NCBI RefSeq assembly: GCF_030063445.1
Contig: NZ_JASITD010000006.1
Coordinates: forward strand, 25,739-89,738
Length of the DNA stretch: 64,000 nucleotides
Reading direction: 5' to 3'
Origin: Hymenobacter sp. H14-R3
Lineage (GTDB): Bacteria > Bacteroidota > Bacteroidia > Cytophagales > Hymenobacteraceae
The notes beneath the pieces were generated by a model. That model saw nothing but the letters and a program-made list of their open reading frames with translations, had not been told where the DNA came from and searched no databases. Position numbers and translations under genes: made by a program. Position 1 is the first letter of the stretch. Each line of letters begins with the position of its first letter. Positions 53,817-62,400 of the stretch are shown here, in pieces.

Positions 53817-54953
53817 ATGGGGAAAGATGGGTTTGCAAGGCATTTTCGCTTCTGGAGTGTGCTTACCGTTGGTAGCATTTACTTATTAATACTTGTTGGT
53901 GGTGTAGTGCGGGCTACTGGCTCTGGAATGGGCTGCCCTGACTGGCCCAGATGCTTTGGCCAATGGATACCTCCTACGGAAGCTAGTCAATTACCAGTAG
54001 GTTACAAGCAGATTTACCTGGCACAGCGCGTTGCTAAAAACCAGAAATTGGCGCGTACACTGGCGGGCTTAGGTTTTAAGCAGGTAGCCGGAGATATTTT
54101 TGCTCACCCTACCCAATACATCGAGACTGAATTCAATGCTACTAAGACTTGGATTGAGTATTTGAATCGCTTACTTGGTGCCCTTATTGGCATTTTTGTC
54201 TTTATAACAGCCATAGTTGCTTGGCCCTACTGGAAACGCGACCGGCCGGTATTCTGGTTAGCGGTAGCTAGTTGGCTACTTACGGGTTTTCAGGGGTGGC
54301 TTGGGTCGCTGGTAGTGTCTACCAATCTGCTGCCCATAATGGTCACGATCCACATGGGGCTGGCGTTGCTTATTGTGGCGTTGCTACTCTATGCGGCGCA
54401 TAGGGCGCGCTGGTCTAATGAGGAAGTAGTTTTGAGTACTCAAGTAGCTCTTGAGACTTTGGGTGAGCAAGATGAGGAGGTAGCCACTGCTACTGGCTTG
54501 CGTTGGCTCCTGTGGGGAATTCTGCTTCTCACTTTTGTGCAAATTATTATTGGCACGCAGGTGCGCGAGGAAATTGACCACATCGCTTCGGCTGCTGGTT
54601 ATGGTAATCGACCCGCGTGGATTGACATGTTAGGGAGTATTTTCGAAACGCACAGAACTTTGTCAGCCATTGTGGTGCTAGCCAACGTTTTTGTAGGCTA
54701 CCAGTTATGGCAATTGGCGGTACCATCCTTGAGGCAGTTGGTTGTAGGCATTTGGGTAATGCTGGGTCTGGAAATGGTAGCGGGGATTACCCTAGCTTAT
54801 TTTGCTCTACCTGCTTTTATGCAGCCCGTACACCTGACATTGGCGACGCTGCTTTTCGGCGTTCAATTCCTGGCAGTGCTAGCGATGCGGCGGCTGTCGA
54901 GGGTGAGGGAAAAGCCAATCAGGACTTCGATGGTAGCACAAGCCACGTTATAG
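53817..54953 (+). CDS. ctaA: Heme A synthase
   Basis: A 378-residue membrane protein of the COX15/CtaA family that oxidises haem O to haem A. It has about eight transmembrane helices, the motif GGVVRATGSGMGCPDWPRCFG near the N-terminus (conserved Cys pair), and haem-binding His in LNRLLGAL, THMGLALL (as IHMGLALL), HRTLSAIVVL and PVHLTLATLL. It supplies haem A to the oxidase just upstream. Confidence 0.93.
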   Translation: MGKDGFARHFRFWSVLTVGSIYLLILVGGVVRATGSGMGCPDWPRCFGQWIPPTEASQLPVGYKQIYLAQRVAKNQKLARTLAGLGFKQVAGDIFAHPTQYIETEFNATKTWIEYLNRLLGALIGIFVFITAIVAWPYWKRDRPVFWLAVASWLLTGFQGWLGSLVVSTNLLPIMVTIHMGLALLIVALLLYAAHRARWSNEEVVLSTQVALETLGEQDEEVATATGLRWLLWGILLLTFVQIIIGTQVREEIDHIASAAGYGNRPAWIDMLGSIFETHRTLSAIVVLANVFVGYQLWQLAVPSLRQLVVGIWVMLGLEMVAGITLAYFALPAFMQPVHLTLATLLFGVQFLAVLAMRRLSRVREKPIRTSMVAQATL

Positions 54954-55014
54954 GTTACTAGCGTTCTGCTATCCAATATACCCATCGGTTAAAGCTTATC
55001 GTACGTGCTGAGCG

Positions 55015-55022
55015 TACCTTTG
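55015..55022 (+). promoter_or_regulatory. Possible -7 element upstream of ctaB
   Basis: TACCTTTG matches the Bacteroidota -7 consensus 22 bases before the ctaB start. The -33 region (GGTTAAAG) is weak. Confidence 0.45.
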
Positions 55023-55044
55023 CATTAGCAATTTTATCTGGTTA

Positions 55045-55896
55045 ATGAATAAGGCCCGCGCCTACTTTCAGTTACTCAAATTCCGGCTTTCATTCACGGT
55101 AGCCTTCTCTAGCGCGCTGGGCTATTTGTTGGGCTTAGCCACGCCAAACTGGGGGCGCGCCTTGTTGGTGTTGCTCGGTGGCCTGCTTGTAACGGGAGCA
55201 GCTAACATTATCAATCAAGTCTTCGAGAAAGACCTTGATAAACTGATGAAGCGCACCGAGAACCGCCCGTTGCCAACAGGGCGGATTTCACCTGCCGAAG
55301 CTTGGGTATTTTGCGTGGTGCTGGCAGTGGCTGGGCTTGGGCTGCTAGCCTACTACTTTAATCCCCTCACGGCGGCGCTGTCGCTGCTGTCGCTCATTCT
55401 GTACGGATTCATCTACACGCCACTCAAAACGGTGTCGCCGATATGTGTAGCGGTGGGGGCCATTCCTGGGGGGCTGCCCCCGCTCATTGGGTGGGTAGCA
55501 GCCACCGGCTTTGTTGGGGAGGCGGCCTGGGTGCTATTTGGCATCCAGTTTATGTGGCAGTTTCCCCACTTCTGGGCCATTGCCTGGGTAGCTGATGAAG
55601 ATTACAAGCGGGCGGGGTTCAAGATGCTGCCTACGCCCGGTAATCGTGATCTACGCACGGCTTTCCAAATTATGACTTATACCGTGCTACTCATTCCGGT
55701 GTCGTTGTTGCCGCTGGTGTTGGGCATATCGGGGCGCGTCTCGGCGGGGGTAGCACTGGTGTGCGGAGTGCTGTTTGTGCTGCTTACCGTGCGCCTTATG
55801 CGCACGCAGGACCGCAAGTCAGCTCTAAGTATCATGTTCGCCTCTTTTCTCTATTTGCCCATCGTACAAATCGCGCTGCTTTTAGACAAAGTTTGA
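55045..55896 (+). CDS. ctaB: Protoheme IX farnesyltransferase (heme O synthase)
   Basis: A 283-residue UbiA-family prenyltransferase. It has the Asp-rich motif NQVFEKDLDKLMKRTENRPL and the second segment DEDYKRAGFKMLP, with about nine transmembrane helices. It attaches a farnesyl group to haem b to make haem O, the substrate of CtaA. Confidence 0.95.
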   Translation: MNKARAYFQLLKFRLSFTVAFSSALGYLLGLATPNWGRALLVLLGGLLVTGAANIINQVFEKDLDKLMKRTENRPLPTGRISPAEAWVFCVVLAVAGLGLLAYYFNPLTAALSLLSLILYGFIYTPLKTVSPICVAVGAIPGGLPPLIGWVAATGFVGEAAWVLFGIQFMWQFPHFWAIAWVADEDYKRAGFKMLPTPGNRDLRTAFQIMTYTVLLIPVSLLPLVLGISGRVSAGVALVCGVLFVLLTVRLMRTQDRKSALSIMFASFLYLPIVQIALLLDKV

Positions 55897-55989
55897 TTTT
55901 TAGTTGTTAATCTTTTGTTGCTAGTAAGTGGAGCGTAAGGCTGTGACTGACCGCGAAACGGATAACTACTAATTGCTAATTACCTACCC

Positions 55990-56580
55990 ATGAACACTTC
56001 CGAAGCACTATTGCCCGAAAAGGAAATAGGACTAGGTTGGCACCCTAAGCGTGTGCTGCTTATTCTGTTGATTTTCAGCATCGTAATGATGTTTGCTGCT
56101 TTTACCAGCGGCTACATTGTGCGGCGCGACGAAGGTAACTGGCGCGAGTTTGACTTGCCCGCCAGCCTGCTCTTCAACTCCATTATCATTGCCCTGAGCA
56201 GTGCTACCATGCAATGGGCCTATTACTCGGCCAAGCATGACGAAGTAAAGCGTGTTAACATCGGCTTGCTTTTGACAATTGCGCTGGGAATAGTATTCCT
56301 TTTCGGGCAACTGCACTCGTGGGGTGACTTGGTATCGGGCCGCACGTTTTTCGGCGGGGCTGATGCTAACCCTTCTGGCTCTTTTGTATACGTGCTGATG
56401 GGTGTGCACGCTTTCCACTTAGTTACGGGACTCATTTTTGTGGCCGTGGTTCTGAAGCGAAGCCTTAACTATCAGGTGCATTCGCGCGCTACGCTCTCGA
56501 TTGGTAACGCTACCTTATACTGGCACTTCTTGGGTGGGCTTTGGCTGTACCTTTATTTGTTCCTACTTTTGAACCACTAA
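55990..56580 (+). CDS. coxC: Cytochrome c oxidase subunit III, first copy
   Basis: A 196-residue subunit III family protein with about five transmembrane helices: KRVLLILLIFSIVMMFAAFT, the YVLMGVHAFHLVTGLIF segment with its conserved His residues, and WHFLGGLWLYLYLFLL. The 44-base gap is followed by a second subunit III gene. Bacteroidota commonly carry two such genes in tandem. Confidence 0.88.
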   Translation: MNTSEALLPEKEIGLGWHPKRVLLILLIFSIVMMFAAFTSGYIVRRDEGNWREFDLPASLLFNSIIIALSSATMQWAYYSAKHDEVKRVNIGLLLTIALGIVFLFGQLHSWGDLVSGRTFFGGADANPSGSFVYVLMGVHAFHLVTGLIFVAVVLKRSLNYQVHSRATLSIGNATLYWHFLGGLWLYLYLFLLLNH

Positions 56581-56624
56581 ACGGGAATTTGGCGTAAAGC
56601 CCGCCTGTCCATCTGTTGTCCGTT

Positions 56625-57401
56625 ATGGCCCACTCCACTACTTTGCAGCCCAATGCTGCCCCCGCCTCCTACGTCGATGCCCCTCGCACCGGCACCTGGG
56701 ATGGCGGCAACGAACCCTTTAAGGCAAGCTATGGCAAGCTGATGATGTGGTTCTTTCTGCTGTCCGATACATTTACTTTCGGGGCGTTTTTGACTGCTTA
56801 CGGCCTCATTCGCCACAAGCACGGAGTGTTCGCAGGGCAGGCCAAAGATTTCTTCTTTAGCACGGCGCATTGGCCTATTCCGGAGAAGGTGTTCAACTCG
56901 TTCCCTGGCTTGCACGGTATGGACCTACCGCTTGCCTTCGTGGCTCTGATGACGATGATTCTCATCTTCAGTTCGGTAACGATGGTGCTGGCAGTAGAAG
57001 CTGGCCATCGCATGGATAAAGCTGACGTACAGAAATGGTTGCTCTGGACTATCCTGTTCGGTTCGATGTTTTTGTCCAGCCAAGCAATCGAATGGACCCA
57101 CTTCATCAGTGGCGAAGGCGAAGGCACGCTCATGGCCGACGGTACTGTAATGCACGGCGCTAACCTGACCATGAATCAGTACGGCCCGCCCCTTTTTGCT
57201 GATTTGTTTTTCTTTATTACGGGTTTCCACGGTACACACGTGCTCTCGGGCGTTTGCTTGCTGGTGTGGTGCTTTATCGCCACAACTAACGGCACCTTTG
57301 AGAAGCGGGGCCACTACGAGATGATTGAGAAGATTGGTCTCTACTGGCACTTTGTAGACCTAGTTTGGGTATTTGTTTTCACGTTCTTCTACTTGGTTTA
57401 A
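56625..57401 (+). CDS. Cytochrome c oxidase subunit III, second copy
   Basis: A 258-residue subunit III with five transmembrane helices. Marks are MMWFFLLSDTFTFGAFLTAYG, HGTHVLSGVCLLVWC and YWHFVDLVWVFVFTFFYL at the end, all classic for the family. ATG 56625 is used; a TTG three codons upstream is unlikely. It is longer than the first copy by an insertion at about 85-140. It probably fills the canonical subunit III position, with the first copy as a companion. Confidence 0.9.
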   Translation: MAHSTTLQPNAAPASYVDAPRTGTWDGGNEPFKASYGKLMMWFFLLSDTFTFGAFLTAYGLIRHKHGVFAGQAKDFFFSTAHWPIPEKVFNSFPGLHGMDLPLAFVALMTMILIFSSVTMVLAVEAGHRMDKADVQKWLLWTILFGSMFLSSQAIEWTHFISGEGEGTLMADGTVMHGANLTMNQYGPPLFADLFFFITGFHGTHVLSGVCLLVWCFIATTNGTFEKRGHYEMIEKIGLYWHFVDLVWVFVFTFFYLV

Positions 57402-57491
57402 GTATTAAGTGAGCAGCAGGCAAGTGAGTAATCTACTTGTTTACCTACGCTAAAAACTTGCTTATCTACTCAACTATTCACTTACCTGTTT

Positions 57492-57845
57492 ATGTCTAAT
57501 CACGCGGAAGAACTCGCTTTGCATCCTGGCGAAATCGCCAAGCCCAACACTGCTTGGATTTGGAAGACTTTCTGGATTTTAGTTATTATCACGGCTGCTG
57601 AGTTTGCGATTGCCTTCACCATGACCTCGCCAGGTCTGCGTACGTTACGCAACAGCATCTTTATCGTGATGACGGTTTTGAAAGCCTTCTTCATCGTGGG
57701 CGAATTCATGCACTTGAAGCATGAGGCTAAGAGCCTCATCTGGACCATTCTGATTCCTACGGCTTTGCTGATTTGGCTGGTGGTAGCCCTCGTAACGGAA
57801 GGCTCTTACGTAGGCGAAGTATTGTCCCACATGTTCAGTAGCTAA
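57492..57845 (+). CDS. Cytochrome c oxidase subunit IV-like membrane protein
   Basis: A 117-residue membrane protein with three transmembrane helices, of the prokaryotic cytochrome c oxidase subunit IV (COX4_pro) type. Marks are WKTFWILVIITAAEFAIAF, FIVMTVLKAFFIVGEFMHLK and ILIPTALLIWLVVALV. This is the usual position, just after subunit III. Confidence 0.85.
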   Translation: MSNHAEELALHPGEIAKPNTAWIWKTFWILVIITAAEFAIAFTMTSPGLRTLRNSIFIVMTVLKAFFIVGEFMHLKHEAKSLIWTILIPTALLIWLVVALVTEGSYVGEVLSHMFSS

Positions 57846-57855
57846 ACAATACAGG

Positions 57856-58548
57856 ATGCGACCGCGCCAGACTATTTTACTGGGCCTGCTACTGCTGGTG
57901 CCAGTACTGGCGTTTCTCTTCCTCTACGGCTTCGGCCGCAATCATTACGCGCTGCCAACCTACTTGCCCGAACGGGCGGACTCCGTCCGCACTTCGGCGG
58001 GAGGGTGGCAGCGCGATACTGTTTTTCATAGGGTCCGGCCGTTTCGGGTGCGCACAGCTACGGGGCAAACCCTGACGAGCGCGGAGCTTGGTAGGGGGAT
58101 GTACGTAGTACAGTTTTATGCCCCAGGGGCGGTTGGTGAACCAGGGGCTCGGGTGATGGCCCGCTTACAGGAGCACTTTCGACCCGAGCCACGAGTGCGC
58201 CTACTAACGTTGGTGCCAACCACGGAAAGCCCAGCTACAACCAGCGCACAGCTTACCAAACTTAATGAGCAGTACGGGACGATTAATGGCAAATGGTTCT
58301 TAGGGGCCGCACCCGCCGATACACTGCGCCAACTGGCAAAAGAGGAATTTGGGCAAACGACGCTGAGGCCCGAGCGCCTGCCGTTTCGGCCGGCTACTGA
58401 GCCGGGGAACCTGTTGCCCGGCCGGCTGTTATTGATTGACGGTGCGCAACATGTGCGTGGCTACTACGACGCGGCTAACAAGCACGAGGTCGAGCGGCTC
58501 ATCACCGAAATTAACGTTTTGCTCTATACTTATGACGACCGCGACTGA
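57856..58548 (+). CDS. SCO1/SenC-like protein lacking all copper ligands
   Basis: A 230-residue membrane-anchored thioredoxin-fold protein in the position of an SCO copper chaperone. The N-terminal helix is residues 6-25. The family pattern is visible: VRPFRVRTATGQTLTSAELG, then YVVQFYAPGAVGEPGARVM, and the end LLIDGAQHVRGYYDAANKHEVERLI. Where SCO proteins have CxxxC (as in TCPxIC), this one has PGAVGEPG, and the third ligand His before the LxxxD strand is absent (NLLPGRLLLID). There is no Cys in the whole protein. It cannot act as a CuA chaperone in the usual way. Overlaps the DUF420 gene by 17 bases. Confidence 0.8.
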   Translation: MRPRQTILLGLLLLVPVLAFLFLYGFGRNHYALPTYLPERADSVRTSAGGWQRDTVFHRVRPFRVRTATGQTLTSAELGRGMYVVQFYAPGAVGEPGARVMARLQEHFRPEPRVRLLTLVPTTESPATTSAQLTKLNEQYGTINGKWFLGAAPADTLRQLAKEEFGQTTLRPERLPFRPATEPGNLLPGRLLLIDGAQHVRGYYDAANKHEVERLITEINVLLYTYDDRD

Positions 58549-59113
58549 GCAGCTGCATCCGCCCGTGCTGGAGCCGGGTGATTATACTAAGTACAAAATA
58601 ATATTGGGGACGCTGGGGGCGGTGGTGCCCTTGCTGGTGGCCGTTATTTTCTACTACAAGAACATTTTCCGGATTGAAGGTGCTGCCGTGTATTTGCATG
58701 CGTTGCCTGCCGTGAATGCCGCGTTGAACTCGGCCACCGCCGTGGCGCTGCTGGTGGGCTTCTACTTTATCAAGCAAAAAAACGTGCTGGCGCACCGCGC
58801 TGCCATGGGTACGGCGTTCGCTTTTGGTGGGCTGTTTTTGATTTCCTACGTAGCCTACCACTCGCAAGTAGAGAGCACGCATTTTGGGGGAGTGGGAGCC
58901 GCTCGGATGGCTTATTTCCTCCTATTGCTTACACACATCAGCTTGGCCGTTGTAACGGTGGGGTTGGTGCTGTTTACGCTCTACTTTGCCCTTACGGGGC
59001 AGTATACCAAGCACCGGCGCATTGCGCGCTGGACCTTTCCTATCTGGCTTTACGTCTCGGTAACGGGCGTTATCGTCTACTTCATGATTGCGCCGTATTA
59101 CCCGGCGGGTTAA
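58532..59113 (+). CDS. DUF420 membrane protein
   Basis: A 193-residue membrane protein with four to five transmembrane helices. DUF420 marks are LHALPAVNAALNSATAVALL, HRAAMGTAFAFGGLFL, HISLAVVTVGLVLFTLYFAL and HRRIARWTFPIWLYVSVTGVIVYFM, with conserved His residues. Relatives (CtaM/YozB) take part in oxidase maturation. ATG 58532 overlaps the previous gene by 17 bases, so translation is likely coupled. Confidence 0.88.
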   Translation: MTTATEQLHPPVLEPGDYTKYKIILGTLGAVVPLLVAVIFYYKNIFRIEGAAVYLHALPAVNAALNSATAVALLVGFYFIKQKNVLAHRAAMGTAFAFGGLFLISYVAYHSQVESTHFGGVGAARMAYFLLLLTHISLAVVTVGLVLFTLYFALTGQYTKHRRIARWTFPIWLYVSVTGVIVYFMIAPYYPAG

Positions 59114-59148
59114 GGTAAACATTCTGACTTACTGACCGTTCTACTAGT

Positions 59149-59394
59149 ATGAAAAAGCTGATTTTTGGATTATTACTTAGCTTCTTAACCCTATCAACGC
59201 TGTTGCCCGTCCAGGCTCAGTGCGTGATGTGTAAAAGCCAGGTGGAAGCTGCTCGCCAAGAGCGCGACGACTATGATGTAGATGGCCTCAACAAAGGCAT
59301 CGTTTACATGATGACTGTGCCCTATATTTTGATGGGTGCCGTGGGTTTCTTCTGGTACCGTCGCACACATCCTAAGCGTCCTACCAAGTTCTAA
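59149..59394 (+). CDS. Small CxxC membrane protein of the oxidase cluster
   Basis: An 81-residue protein: signal peptide (cleavage near VQAQ), then CVMC just after it, an acidic helical segment (EAARQERDDYDVDG), and one transmembrane helix (IVYMMTVPYILMGAVGFFWY) with a basic end. The CxxC placed at the membrane surface, downstream of oxidase genes, suggests redox or metal handling, but this is inference. Confidence 0.65.
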   Translation: MKKLIFGLLLSFLTLSTLLPVQAQCVMCKSQVEAARQERDDYDVDGLNKGIVYMMTVPYILMGAVGFFWYRRTHPKRPTKF

Positions 59395-59466
59395 GGTTTT
59401 TGGAACAGGTAGTTTTTGGTATAGACTGAGCCGCCGGCTCCGCGCAATGCGGATAGCCAGCGGCTC

Positions 59467-62400
59467 TTGTTTTTGGATGGCCTTACTGCTTGCTGTAATG
59501 TGAGGAGGGGAAGCGCGGTCGGCTTGGTTTTTGTCTGGCCTGGTTTTCTATTTCAACCCGTCCTCTTGTCTGCTCGGCCCCCTACTCATTTTTCCTTAGC
59601 CCGCGTTTGGCCCATTGCGTTACTCGTGCTGGCATTGCTAAGCTTTGGGGCGAGTTGGCTGGCTAACACTTACTGGCAGCTACCCGGCACTAACCCGCTG
59701 TACCCGAGTGCGGCGCGTTTGCAGCGGCTCGTGAACCAGGCGGCTACCACGGCCGGGGCCGAGGCCGAGCAGGTAGCTCAGCAATGCCAGCCCCCGGCCG
59801 CGCCCGATTTCCGACAGCTATTAGCCGAGTGCTCATATCCCACTTTTGTGGCGGTGAATGGGGCGCTGGTTGGCTGGTCGGCCTCCGGCCCAGCTCCCAT
59901 TGAGGCTGAGTTGGCCGACTCAAGCGCCGAGCGGCTATCGCAAACGGCACTGGGTGAGTTTTTGGTGGTGCGGCGCGCGCGCGGGGCGGTGGTGGTGCTG
60001 GTGTACGTGCCACTGGCGCGCCGCTATGGCATCAGCAACCGCTACTTGCGTGAGGGTGCTGAGCCGGCACTCCTGCAAGGCATGGAAGTGCAGGTGCGCC
60101 GCACCCCGGTGCGCGCCCGCGAAACGCACGGGCTAGTAGCCGCTTTGGTCGATACCCAGGGGCACTACCTCTTCTCGGTGGTGCAACTGCCAGGCGATGC
60201 GCTAACGGGCCGGATATTGCCGCTGCTGCTGCTGCTGCTGGGCATATCGTTTTACACCGCTGGGTGGCTTGGCGTAGCGCGCCGGTGCTGGCAGCGCGGC
60301 CACGTAGCTGCGGCCCTCGCGGTGCTGGCGGTTACGCCAGTGGCCCTGCGACTAGTCTTGCTCTACCTGGGGCTGCCCTACGCCTGGCTGGAAATCCCGT
60401 TGTTTGACCCCCGTATCTATGCGGTGTCGGGCCTGGCCCCTTCGCTGGGCGACTTGCTGCTCAATGGGTTGCTGGCCGTGCTGCTGGCCGTGCTGGCAGT
60501 GTTGGTGAGCCGCCAGTATCAGTTGCCGGCCCAGGCCCTGCGGGCCCGCCCAGGCCGGTGGGGCACGGCGGCGCTGCTGGTACTGGGCCTCCTTGTTTTT
60601 GGCCTGCACAACTACTACTCAAGCGCGTTCAGCAACAACCAGCTCAGCTTGGATATCACGCAGAGCATCCAGATGAGTAGCTTTCGGCTGGTGCTACTGC
60701 TGGCAGTGGTGCTGCACACGGCGGCTTTTGTGGTGGGCATTTACTTGTGCACCGAGCTGGTAGTGCCCGACCTGCGCCGCCTGCCCGGCCGGCTGCTGCT
60801 GCTGGGTACGGTGCTGGCGGTGCTGCTGCTAAGTGCGGGGGCCTTGCTGCACCAGGTGCTGCTGCTGCTGCCGGGCGTTACGCTGCTGTACCTGGTGCTG
60901 GTGCAGGCCGGCAAGCTGGCGGGCCGTGTGGGGCCGCGCTACCTGCTGCTGCTGTTGCTGCTGGGTTTGGCATCGGCCGTTGGGGCGATGGCCTTGTATG
61001 GACAGTTTGAGCGGCAGTTGCTGCTTGATAAGCAGCGGTTAGCAAGTAACTTACTGGTAGATAACGATTTGCAGGGAGAATTTTTGCTGGGCCAACGGCT
61101 GCGCCAACTCGCGGCCGACCCAGTTATTACCCACTTGCTCACTACCGTGCCGGTGCGCACCGAGGCGCTGCGCCGCCGTATCGAGCGGCAGTACCTGCGC
61201 ACTTATTTTGATAAGTACGAAGAGTCGGTGGACCTCTTTGACCCCCGTGGCCAGCCCGTGGGGGGAGAGGCCGATGACACCCTAACCTTCGACCAAACGC
61301 GCGAGCGGCTCGCGCGCACGGCCACGCCCACCGACCAGGCCGGCGTGTATTTGTTGAAATCAGACAACTCGTTTAGCTCGCGGCGCTACGTGGCGGTGGT
61401 GCCCATTACGCAGCCGGCCCCGGGGGGCGTTGGGCCGCCCGCGCCGGCGGGTACTATCTTGCTTATGCTGAGCCTTAAGCAATTGGCCAGCTACAGTGTG
61501 CTGCCCGAACTACTGGTAGACCAAAAGTTTTTTCAGCCGGGTCTGGCCACCGACCTCAGCTACGCGGGCTATGCGCAGGGCCAGCTCGTGTACAGTGAGG
61601 GCGATTTTGATTACGCCAATAATTTTCCGGTAGAACTGCTCGATGACCCGCGCATGAAGCAAGAGGGCCTGATAATCGGCAACTTCCACCACTTGGCCCT
61701 GCCCGACGCCAGCGGCCGGCGCGTGGTAGTGGTTACCACCAGCACCTACTCGCTGGCCGACTGGTTTTCCAATTTCTCCTTTCAGCTGCTGCTCAATGTA
61801 TTAGTGTGGCTACTGGCGGGGGGTAGCTATCTGCTGGCGCGGCGTGGCGGGCTGGGGTTGCGGTTCAATTTTAGCGCCCGCATTCAGCTGCTGCTCAACC
61901 TGGGTATCCTTATTCCCTTGCTGGTAGTGAGCGTGGCCACGGCCAGCCAGGTTATTTCGGGTTACCGCCGCGACCTGCTCCGCACCTACGAGCGCCGGGG
62001 CCACATTGCCCTCGAAAGCCTGCTGCGCCGCCGCGACCAGCTCACCGATACCACGGCGCTGCCCGTGCTCACGGCGCTGGCCCGCAACGTGGCCGCTCTT
62101 ACCGAAACCGACCTCAACCTCTACGATGCCCGCGGGCAGCTGCTGGTGAGCTCGCAGCCGCTCATTTTTGAGGCGGGCTTGCTGGGGCCGCTGCTCAACC
62201 CCCAGGCGCTAGTAGACCTGCGCACGCGGGGCCTTAGCCGCACGCTGCTCACTGAGCGGGCCGGCACGCTCTCCTTTAGCTCGCTCTACCTGCCGGTGCG
62301 GGCCGCCAGCACCGACGGCCCGGCCGGGCCCGTGCTGGGCTACGTAGGCATCCCATTTTTCGACTCGCAAAAAGAACTGGATAGCAAGCTCACCGAGCTG

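Noticed and set aside
41896..59394. Mobile island carrying the respiratory genes
   Set aside because: No integrase, tRNA junction or flanking repeats; the GC difference is better explained by expression level, though this was not measured.
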